Shown here piece after piece: positions 1 to 6,024 of a stretch of 11,934 bases of DNA. Below the pieces are notes generated by a model that saw nothing but the letters and a program-made list of their open reading frames with translations, was not told the DNA's origin and searched no databases. This DNA is from Thiodiazotropha sp037382065 (GTDB taxonomy: Bacteria > Pseudomonadota > Gammaproteobacteria > Chromatiales > Chromatiaceae), in assembly GCA_037382065.1 (NCBI GenBank), contig JARRQF010000156.1, forward strand, positions 1 through 11,934, given 5' to 3'. Position numbers and translations under genes: made by a program. Positions within the stretch are counted from its first letter, which is position 1. The number at the start of each line of letters is the position of its first letter.

Positions 1-153
1 CATTAACGCAGCTCCCCCCATGGCGAACTTAGTGCGGTGAAAGCCGTGAACACCTTCGGTAAATATACCAAAGAAGGTGACGACTAGAATAATAGCCGAA
101 ACCATCATCTGGGTATTCCAGGTTAAGGTTTCTGTTAATGCTGTGGTTTCCAT
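1..153 (-). CDS. SLC13/ArsB/NhaD-like membrane transporter, N-terminal part
   Basis: Only the first 51 codons lie in the window; the gene continues leftward past base 1. The peptide begins METTALTETLTW, then has a hydrophobic segment at about residues 16-31 (MMVSAIILVVTFFGIF). This is followed by a polar turn with EGVHGFHRTK and the start of a second hydrophobic run (AMGGAALM). A first helix followed by an HRT/K motif and a GGAAL helix is typical of the ion-transporter superfamily that includes NhaD sodium/proton antiporters, ArsB and SLC13 permeases. It would sit in the inner membrane. The ATG at 151-153 has only a weak purine-rich stretch upstream. The family is inferred from a short N-terminus, so the substrate cannot be stated. 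Confidence 0.6.
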   Translation of the reverse strand, partial: METTALTETLTWNTQMMVSAIILVVTFFGIFTEGVHGFHRTKFAMGGAALM

Positions 154-227
154 CGTGTAAATAGCCCTAAAAAATATCTTTGTTCAATATGTAGCCGAGA
201 CCATATCCCTTGGCTCGATCACCAATC

Positions 228-350
228 TCATTTTTTCAGCTCATCAATACCGCTGAAAGTGGCTTCCAAATAGGTGGTGCGGCAGGATACCTTGAGAATA
301 TCCGACTTGCTATCTTTTACGCTACCATATTCATGCTGGCACTCCGTCAT
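228..350 (-). CDS. possible small protein, 40 residues
   Basis: A short minus-strand frame runs from an ATG at 348-350 to a TGA at 228-230. It encodes a 40-residue polar peptide that starts MTECQHEYGS and ends with SGIDELKK. It has two cysteines (residues 4 and 23) and no membrane segment. An in-frame stop lies only a few codons upstream of the ATG, so this is the complete frame. It ends about 75 bases before the transporter start and points the same way, so it could be a leader gene of that operon. No convincing ribosome binding site is visible, and I do not recognise the sequence. It may be a chance frame or a remnant. Confidence 0.3.
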   Translation of the reverse strand: MTECQHEYGSVKDSKSDILKVSCRTTYLEATFSGIDELKK

Positions 351-358
351 TGATTCAA

Positions 359-414
359 ATGATCACAGGGAGTATTGGAAAGATTATCAGGTAGCCTGCG
401 AAATTTGTGATCAT
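359..414. repeat. 9-bp inverted repeat upstream of the cytochrome gene
   Basis: ATGATCACA (359-367) and TGTGATCAT (406-414) are perfect reverse complements separated by 38 bases, between the small minus-strand frame and the cytochrome start. They could form a hairpin or be paired half-sites for a regulator. The TGTGA element recalls CRP/FNR-type half-sites, but neither arm alone forms a proper palindromic site. Confidence 0.35.
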
Positions 415-481
415 CATCGAAGAATCCACATGGCATGCTAATTACCATGCGTTCGGTGTGCCAATGAGCTGGAGTAGAGTG

Positions 482-2710
482 ATGTGTCAAAAGTTCCTGT
501 TATCAGTCATTTATCGACTGTTGCTAATCAATTCCTTATTCTTACTCAGCACAGTGGTCACCGCCACTCCAGCCCTAGCAGGCGACTCTCAAGACCAAAC
601 ATGTGCTATGACCAAACTAAGCGACTGGGGTTCAGGGTTTACAGGTGAGATCATTGTCAGGAATGAAACAGAGCAAAATATCGGTGTCTGGTCAGTCCGT
701 TTCAGTGCCGACTTTCAGATCAATAGTATCTGGAATGCAAAGGTGGTGTCACATACCAACAATGATTATGTGATACAGGGAGTCGATTACAACCCATCTC
801 TTGCTTCGGGTGCCGAGGTTCGATTTGGTTTTGTAGGGAGCCCGGGAAATTCCACCCTGCCCTGTGACCTATCCCCATTTGATGCCACGCCTACGGTGAG
901 TTCCAGCCCCCAGGTCTCGATTCAAAATGTCAATGATTGGGGCACCGCCTTTCATGGAAAAATTCAGGTTATCAACACCGGATCTGCGGAAATAAACGGC
1001 TGGAATCTGACTTTCGATGCGGATTTTGAGATCCAGCAGATTTGGAATGCCAAAGTCGTTTCCCACAAGGGCTCAACCTATGTCATAGAGAGTGAGGATT
1101 GGAACCGGATAACCCCTCCAGGCGGTCAGGTGGGATTCGGCTTTATTGCATCACCTGGGGGCATAGATATGCCAAGCGAGTTTGTTTTGAACGGCATGGG
1201 GTCGAATCAGGACAATGACGAGGGTGACGAGGGTGACGAGGGTGACGAGGGTGATGTAATCGCGACCCAAGGACATGAAAACCTCACATACCAGGGACCT
1301 GGAACCTGCCTCGAGTGCCATGAGCAAGAGGCCTATCAGGTCCATGGCTCGACTCACTATCAGTGGCAAGGTGAGGCTACCTACATGATCGATGGCAACG
1401 ATCAACTACAGGGAAAAATCGCGGGTGCGATCAATACCTATTGTGGTTCCATTGAAGGGAACTGGGAGGATTGCAGTAGTTGTCATGTGGGACTGGGTGC
1501 CAAGCCGGAAGCGGATCCATCGCGCTCTCAGCTTGAGAATATCGATTGTCTGGTTTGTCATCAAACTGAATACAAGCGAAAAAAGATCGATGGTGAAATG
1601 GCTCCCGACACGGCGAGTATGTCAATCAGTATGGACAAAGCGGTGCAGACTGTTCATATGCCAACAAAGGAAAACTGTCTGAATTGCCATGCCAAGGCGG
1701 GGGGTGGCGATGCGATCAAGCGGGGAGATCTCGCGCTTGCTTCCGGCTATACTGCGGATGCCCACTATGATGTGCATATGGCCTCAACTGGTGCGAATCT
1801 GGACTGTCAGGATTGCCATAAGACGCAGTTGCATCGATTCCAAGGCAAGGGGTCGGATCTTCGTACGTCGGATTCAGTGGCTCCGCTGGAGTGTGCAAGT
1901 GCCGGTTGTCATGACGCCACACCCCATCAGAATAGTGACCTCAATAGGCACACGGCAAAAGTGGCTTGTCAAACCTGTCATATCCCTGTGTTTGCCAAAC
2001 ATGCCGAGGACTCTTCGGCAACTGAGGCGACCGAAATTGACCGCAGTTGGCAATCAGGTACGGGCAGCAGCCAATCCCCCTATTATCCGCTATTGACGCT
2101 GCAAAATGACTTGAAACCCACATACAGACACTGGAATCGATATACGGATAACTACAACCTGGGCGATGTCATCTATCCAGATCTAACGACTGGAACCTAC
2201 CCAACGAGTCTTCCAGACGGCTCTGTGGATGATGCAGCAAGTAAGTTATATCCCTTTAAGTATAAAACTTCGGACTACCCATTGGATATCAGCAGTAATA
2301 TGTTGATTCCCCTCGATACCAAGGTCTTTTTCAACACGGCAGATGGCGATGCCGCAACGCTTGCTGGTTTGGAGAGCATGATCAAGAAGCAGGTACCAGG
2401 CTTCAATCAAGGTGATCACTATGAGTGGGTTACTACGGATACCTACCAAACTCTTAATCACCAAGTGGGACCCAAAGCTGAGGCTCTGGATTGTGAGTCG
2501 TGCCATCTTAACTTAACCCAGATCGATCTGCAGGGCGCCCTGGGATACGCGCCTCGTGAAAAGGATCAGGAAAGCTGTTCGTCGAACTGTCATGCATCAG
2601 ACATTGCGCAAGCCTGGCATTTTGGTCAGTTTGATGATTTCAAACTATTCCATGCATCACACAAGGATGTCAGCACGAGCTGCATAGATTGTCATGATTT
2701 CAGCCGCTAG
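482..2710 (+). CDS. secreted CBM2-CBM2-multiheme cytochrome c
   Basis: A predicted exported electron carrier of 742 residues from the preferred ATG at 482, chosen because GGAG lies 7 bases upstream. The frame is also open to an ATG at 464 and a GTG at 407. Residues 1-33 form a Sec signal peptide ending in ATPALA before GD; there is no lipobox. Two family-2 carbohydrate-binding modules follow. The first, about 41-128, is bounded by cysteines and has DWGSGF, IWNA and a GF end; the second is about 143-240 with DWGTAF, IWNA and DWN. An acidic DEG-repeat linker comes next (about 246-258). The rest carries eight CXXCH heme sites, starting at cysteines 276, 331, 356, 399, 442, 496, 671 and 734, plus one CX4CH (471) and one CX3CH (699), so up to ten hemes. 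The spacing recalls octaheme tetrathionate-reductase-like cytochromes, but the exact family is uncertain. Substrate and partners are unknown; polysaccharide anchoring is inferred. Confidence 0.85.
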   Translation: MCQKFLLSVIYRLLLINSLFLLSTVVTATPALAGDSQDQTCAMTKLSDWGSGFTGEIIVRNETEQNIGVWSVRFSADFQINSIWNAKVVSHTNNDYVIQGVDYNPSLASGAEVRFGFVGSPGNSTLPCDLSPFDATPTVSSSPQVSIQNVNDWGTAFHGKIQVINTGSAEINGWNLTFDADFEIQQIWNAKVVSHKGSTYVIESEDWNRITPPGGQVGFGFIASPGGIDMPSEFVLNGMGSNQDNDEGDEGDEGDEGDVIATQGHENLTYQGPGTCLECHEQEAYQVHGSTHYQWQGEATYMIDGNDQLQGKIAGAINTYCGSIEGNWEDCSSCHVGLGAKPEADPSRSQLENIDCLVCHQTEYKRKKIDGEMAPDTASMSISMDKAVQTVHMPTKENCLNCHAKAGGGDAIKRGDLALASGYTADAHYDVHMASTGANLDCQDCHKTQLHRFQGKGSDLRTSDSVAPLECASAGCHDATPHQNSDLNRHTAKVACQTCHIPVFAKHAEDSSATEATEIDRSWQSGTGSSQSPYYPLLTLQNDLKPTYRHWNRYTDNYNLGDVIYPDLTTGTYPTSLPDGSVDDAASKLYPFKYKTSDYPLDISSNMLIPLDTKVFFNTADGDAATLAGLESMIKKQVPGFNQGDHYEWVTTDTYQTLNHQVGPKAEALDCESCHLNLTQIDLQGALGYAPREKDQESCSSNCHASDIAQAWHFGQFDDFKLFHASHKDVSTSCIDCHDFSR
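1217..1252 (+). repeat. four tandem copies of a 9-bp unit (GACGAGGGT) encoding the acidic linker
   Basis: Four perfect back-to-back copies of GACGAGGGT encode repeated Asp-Glu-Gly. They form the hinge between the second carbohydrate-binding module and the heme domain. The unit is a multiple of three, so copy-number change by slippage would alter linker length without breaking the frame. Confidence 0.9.
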
Positions 2711-2716
2711 GTGATT

Positions 2717-2950
2717 TGACATCCTCGTCGCCCTAAAGAACGGCGATTCCTTTGGCGCTCAAACGCGATATTGATTCGCGCTTGAGTCGCTTGGTGGGTT
2801 CCAGCTGCTGGCGGCCTTACAGCACGACTCACCTCTCAGGCTAACCGGACCACAAAAGTGGCTCAGGTCAAGGCGTGGCTCGCGTCCTGCAGGAAGTGCC
2901 CTTGGGGTGCAGGCAATAGCCCCTAGCTGGGCCCTTCTTGTAGCCCCTAA
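2717..2950 (-). mobile_element. IS200/IS605-type right-end and omega-RNA-like remnant (no intact tnpB)
   Basis: Read on the minus strand, this non-genic stretch ends with a hairpin (stem 2728-2732 with 2742-2746) followed by GAGGATGTCAA. That resembles the right end of IS605-group elements carrying tnpB. Just inside is a second hairpin: 2758-2767 pairs with 2777-2786, with one mismatch. Farther in are several GC-rich repeats, including TAGCCCCTA at 2917-2925 and again at 2941-2949. This matches the layout of the tnpB 3' end plus omega RNA. No RuvC or zinc-finger coding is visible. One frame ending at a TGA (2759-2761) stays open back to the chemoreceptor stop and may be a decayed tnpB tail. 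The inner boundary is a guess. The hairpin could also act as a processing or termination structure for the cytochrome mRNA, although no T-run follows it. Confidence 0.6.
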
Positions 2951-2971
2951 CCTTTTCCTTGCCTTTTTATC

Positions 2972-5236
2972 TTAGTCGAGCTTGTTTCGAACGGTCTGCA
3001 TTAAGTCCACAAGCGCTTCGGACATGGGTCCTAATCGCTGATACTCCCGCTCAGCAGCCTCTGAGTTGCCCTGGCGCTTCAAGTCTACCACCCGCTTAAT
3101 CAGATCATGCAACTCCTTGTGCGGTTTCTCCATCAGCGAGATCTCGCTAATATGGGAAAGCTGCTCGCGGGCCACCTGTTGATACCATTTGCCGAAAGAA
3201 CATTGGGTGTGGTCAAAGGCACTCTGTTCGTCCAGCGACCCCTTACCATCGAGGAACCCTCGCAGCTTGGTCTTCCAGCTCAAATGCGCCACCATCGCCT
3301 GTTGCAGCTGTTTGGCGTGTTCGTCTCCCACATTGAACTGCTCCAGCAATCCACTCAACCGATCGATCTCGGCTGACATCTCCTGAGTAGCATCGTAGGT
3401 CTTATCGGAGTCCAGGGAGGTTTCATCGGCGATCTGCGTGATTTCGGTGATACTCCGGTTGATCTCCTCTGCCACTGAACTCTGTTGTTCCGCAGCAGTG
3501 GCAATCTGGGCGCTCATCTGGGTGATGGTATCCACCACTTGATTGATCTCCTCAAGGGACTCATAGGCCCGTCCAGCCCGCTCAACACTGACTGCTGCCT
3601 TCTCCTGACTAGTCTCCATAACACTCACCGAATTGCGCACGCCAGACTGGAGACTTTCGATCATCTCCTGAATCTCTTCGGTAGAGTCCTGGGTACGCTT
3701 CGCCAAGGTTCTCACCTCATCAGCCACCACCGCGAATCCGCGCCCCTGCTCACCGGCCCGGGCCGCCTCAATGGCTGCATTTAGTGCCAGTAGGTTGGTC
3801 TGATCGGCAATCCCCCGAATCACATCCAGCACTGAGCCGATCCGTTCACTATCCGCTTCCACATGGCGTACCGTTTCAACCGCACGACCCACTTCCTGGG
3901 CCAGGGCGTTGATACCGCTGGAAACATCGCTTACCACCTGACGCCCAGCCATAGTCTGGCTATCTGCCTGCTGTGCCGCCTCGGCAGTCTGAGTGGTATT
4001 TTGCGCCACATCGTGCACTGTGGCTGACATCTCAGTCATCGCGGTGGCTACCTGGGCGGTCTGCTCATGCTGAACTCGGATATTCCGGCTGGTATGCTCG
4101 GACAACGCGGCGAACCGACTACTGTTGATGCTCAGGTTACCGGATGAACGGGCGACGCTGCGAATCATCTGCTCTGTCTTCTCAGCAAACCGGTTGTATG
4201 CCTTCGACAGCCTGGCAACCTCATCCTTGCCCATCTCGTTCATACGCACAGTCAGGTCCCCATTCGATGAGGCAATGCCTTCCATCGCCAACGCAGCCTC
4301 ACAGATAGGTTTGACCACACCACGACTAATCAGCCAGACAAGAATACCAATCAACACGACCGATACCAAGCCAAACCCCAGAATCATCCAGGAGAGATTG
4401 GCGATGGAATTTGCGAAGGTGCTACGGTCCTTGGCTACGATCATGACACCGAGAGGACTCCCTGAATAGTCGGAGACAGTGGCGGCAAAATAGGCCACGG
4501 GCTTACCCTTCAGTTCATCGAAACCGAAGAGGTTCTCGCCCTCCTTCAGCCCTCGCAGGAGATCGCTGGAAACCAGTTTATTGCCATCCATGGTGGTGGC
4601 AAAGCGGTCCAGCTTACCATCCCGGTTGATATAAAGCTCCAGATCCACCTCATGCTGCTTAGCATAATCATCGAAATAGGCCTGACCAAAGGACATACCA
4701 AACTCCACCGTGCCCTGGTGCTTGCCTTGGTAGGTAACTGGCACCATACCACGCACACCAAGACCGGCCACACCAACCTCCAAACCCTGAATTTCGCGGT
4801 GGTTCTGGTTGGCATCCACCACGGTATGGCGAAAAGATGACAGATCATCTCCAAACTTTTTAGGTTTGTGAACGCGCAGAAAGGAGGTAGCTGGAGGGGT
4901 ATGGAACTGAAACTGACGCACACCATAGGATTGCTTCAAGACCCCGAAACCAGGAATAAAGAGTTTCGAAAGCGCCTCTCGATCACGTTGAGCAAACGCC
5001 TCCTGCGCTTGGGGAATACCTGCAACCAGAGCGCTCATGGCGCGGGCCATACGACCCTCTGCAGTAACCCCGGCGACCACATTTTCGAAGATCTCACTGA
5101 TCTCACTCTTTTCCGCCGAATTCAGCATACTGCTCATATAGCTGAAGGTCATATAAAGCGTGATTGTCAGTACCACCGCCACTGCTATAACGGTGGCGAA
5201 TACAAACCTGAATGAAATTCCAACATTGCGAAACAT
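2972..5236 (-). CDS. methyl-accepting chemotaxis protein with dCache-type sensor and CZB domain
   Basis: An inner-membrane chemoreceptor of 754 residues. Transmembrane helices lie at about 10-32 and 283-304. Between them is a periplasmic sensor with the motif SFLRVHKPKKFGDDLSSFR (118-136), which fits the dCache_3 group. A HAMP domain follows (about 305-357), then a long coiled-coil signalling domain. Its hairpin tip at about 475-505 contains NLLALNAAIEAARAGEQGRG and is the CheA/CheW contact. The C-terminus (about 645-750) is a CZB zinc-binding domain with candidate ligands His651, Cys679 (CSFGKW), His706 and His710. CZB domains bind zinc and in some receptors respond to hypochlorous acid. There is no CheR-tethering pentapeptide. 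The ATG at 5234-5236 has GAGAGGG upstream. The gene stands alone, with a sigma-28 promoter in front, as expected for a flagellar-regulon receptor. The ligand is unknown. Confidence 0.95.
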   Translation of the reverse strand: MFRNVGISFRFVFATVIAVAVVLTITLYMTFSYMSSMLNSAEKSEISEIFENVVAGVTAEGRMARAMSALVAGIPQAQEAFAQRDREALSKLFIPGFGVLKQSYGVRQFQFHTPPATSFLRVHKPKKFGDDLSSFRHTVVDANQNHREIQGLEVGVAGLGVRGMVPVTYQGKHQGTVEFGMSFGQAYFDDYAKQHEVDLELYINRDGKLDRFATTMDGNKLVSSDLLRGLKEGENLFGFDELKGKPVAYFAATVSDYSGSPLGVMIVAKDRSTFANSIANLSWMILGFGLVSVVLIGILVWLISRGVVKPICEAALAMEGIASSNGDLTVRMNEMGKDEVARLSKAYNRFAEKTEQMIRSVARSSGNLSINSSRFAALSEHTSRNIRVQHEQTAQVATAMTEMSATVHDVAQNTTQTAEAAQQADSQTMAGRQVVSDVSSGINALAQEVGRAVETVRHVEADSERIGSVLDVIRGIADQTNLLALNAAIEAARAGEQGRGFAVVADEVRTLAKRTQDSTEEIQEMIESLQSGVRNSVSVMETSQEKAAVSVERAGRAYESLEEINQVVDTITQMSAQIATAAEQQSSVAEEINRSITEITQIADETSLDSDKTYDATQEMSAEIDRLSGLLEQFNVGDEHAKQLQQAMVAHLSWKTKLRGFLDGKGSLDEQSAFDHTQCSFGKWYQQVAREQLSHISEISLMEKPHKELHDLIKRVVDLKRQGNSEAAEREYQRLGPMSEALVDLMQTVRNKLD

Positions 5237-5321
5237 AGAGATGCCCTCTCACACATAGGGAGCCGACCGTGTCTGCTCCCAGAATCCCAGGATGGGATAA
5301 TCGTTGATCGTTGCAGTCAGG

Positions 5322-5348
5322 TAAGCGGCATGTCACGTAAAAAATTTA
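5322..5348 (-). promoter_or_regulatory. sigma-28 (FliA) promoter for the chemoreceptor gene
   Basis: On the minus strand TAAATTTT (starting at 5348) is followed, 15 bases after TAAA, by GCCGCTTA (5329-5322). The sigma-28 consensus is TAAAGTTT, 11 bases, then GCCGATAA, so spacing is exact and 13 of 16 positions match. Transcription would start near 5315, leaving a leader of about 80 bases before the start codon. Confidence 0.7.
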
Positions 5349-5451
5349 ATTTTCAACATTTTTCATTTTTTGCCCCATACCCTCTATTTACTAATAGTTG
5401 CATAAGTACACGTAGTGAATATAGCTTATGTTTTAGGGTGAAATCTTGTTA

Positions 5452-5859
5452 CTAGTGTGGTTTTTCAATTTGACATTGTGGTATTGAACGCTCTTCTGCT
5501 GTCAGTCCCAACTCCTTCAATTCATGATCGTTGAATACCCGTGAACGGGTGTGAAAGGCCTTGCCTTCCGGCCCTTCCAGTGAAAATGTACCACCACCCC
5601 CTTCAATAACATCAATGATTAACTGAGTGTGTTTCCAGTATTGATATTGGGATTTACTCATATAAAAGGGACAGCCTCCGATGTCGCCCAGGTATTCATC
5701 GTTGGGTCCAATGGTAAGTTCACCCGGAAGAAAACAGTTGGCGGCGCTGTTATCGCAACACCCACCCGATTGGTGAAAGAAAAGTCCGTCACCATGTTTC
5801 TTTTTCAGGGTTTCGATCAGTTCCAGCGTCGCATCGGTAGCGATTACTTTATCGATCAT
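5452..5859 (-). CDS. DUF779 family protein, partner of acetaldehyde dehydrogenase
   Basis: A small soluble protein of 135 residues. It has the cysteine-rich signature of DUF779: HQSGGCCDNSAANCF at 29-43, then GGCPFYMS at 61-68. This gives four conserved-looking cysteines (34, 35, 42 and 63) that could bind a metal or be redox active. DUF779 genes are commonly found next to AldB/ExaC-type aldehyde dehydrogenases, as here, but no biochemical role is firmly known. The ATG at 5857-5859 was chosen because GGAG lies 6 bases upstream and it gives the usual family length. The frame stays open upstream to 6015, but that extension runs through a perfect hairpin and a palindrome and looks non-coding. 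It is probably co-transcribed with the dehydrogenase, 165 bases upstream. Confidence 0.85.
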   Translation of the reverse strand: MIDKVIATDATLELIETLKKKHGDGLFFHQSGGCCDNSAANCFLPGELTIGPNDEYLGDIGGCPFYMSKSQYQYWKHTQLIIDVIEGGGGTFSLEGPEGKAFHTRSRVFNDHELKELGLTAEERSIPQCQIEKPH

Positions 5860-5876
5860 GTTAGTCTCCAAATCAT

Positions 5877-5900
5877 TGCGGGACGGCGAACCGTCCCGCA
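5877..5900 (-). promoter_or_regulatory. perfect 10-bp intercistronic hairpin
   Basis: TGCGGGACGG (5877-5886) pairs perfectly with 5891-5900 around a 4-base loop (TTCG on the mRNA strand). It lies about 17 bases upstream of the DUF779 start codon and just before its ribosome binding site. No U-run follows, so it is more likely an mRNA stability, processing or translation-control element than a terminator. Confidence 0.65.
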
Positions 5901-5964
5901 CAGGGTGCCAACACAGCCTTTGCTTAAGGGATTTGCGGGCCTCCCTTTTCATCACGCTGAGATG

Positions 5965-5980
5965 TGCCATATATATGGCA
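5965..5980. promoter_or_regulatory. 16-bp perfect palindrome
   Basis: TGCCATATATATGGCA is an exact palindrome between the dehydrogenase and DUF779 genes. Its symmetry and AT-rich centre suit a dimeric regulator binding site, which could control an internal promoter for the DUF779 gene. The regulator is unknown. Confidence 0.4.
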
Positions 5981-5990
5981 TACCACACTA

Positions 5991-6015
5991 GTGCCCAAAT
6001 TTTTCTCCTGGGCAC
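5991..6015 (-). promoter_or_regulatory. stem-loop just after the aldehyde dehydrogenase stop
   Basis: GTGCCCA (5991-5997) pairs with TGGGCAC (6009-6015) around an 11-base loop, 10 bases after the dehydrogenase stop on the minus strand. The following bases are CTAGTGTGG, not a U-run, so it could be a weak terminator or a processing site that reduces DUF779 expression relative to the dehydrogenase. Confidence 0.4.
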
Positions 6016-6024
6016 ACTATTCAG

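Larger units (their letters stand above)
5451..5992. repeat. 11-bp inverted repeat flanking the DUF779 gene
   Basis: ACTAGTGTGGT at 5451-5461 and its exact reverse complement at 5982-5992 bracket the DUF779 gene. The left arm contains its TAG stop codon. The pair might be the ends of a small inserted unit, or chance; no target duplication is visible around it. Confidence 0.35.

Noticed and set aside
359..420. CRP or FNR binding site
   Set aside because: Only half-sites are present; the two arms are too far apart for a standard site.
407..481. GTG (407) or ATG (464) start for the cytochrome
   Set aside because: The GTG lies inside an inverted repeat and neither has a good ribosome binding site; the ATG at 482 has GGAG and gives a clean signal peptide.
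1151..1405. minus-strand frame with LVT repeats
   Set aside because: It is the mirror image of the 9-bp linker repeat in the cytochrome gene.
5895..5980. TGGCAC motifs resembling sigma-54 -24 elements
   Set aside because: No GC-containing -12 element occurs at the correct spacing.
5860..6015. N-terminal extension of the DUF779 frame
   Set aside because: It crosses a perfect hairpin and a palindrome, and the downstream ATG has a good GGAG site and gives normal family length.
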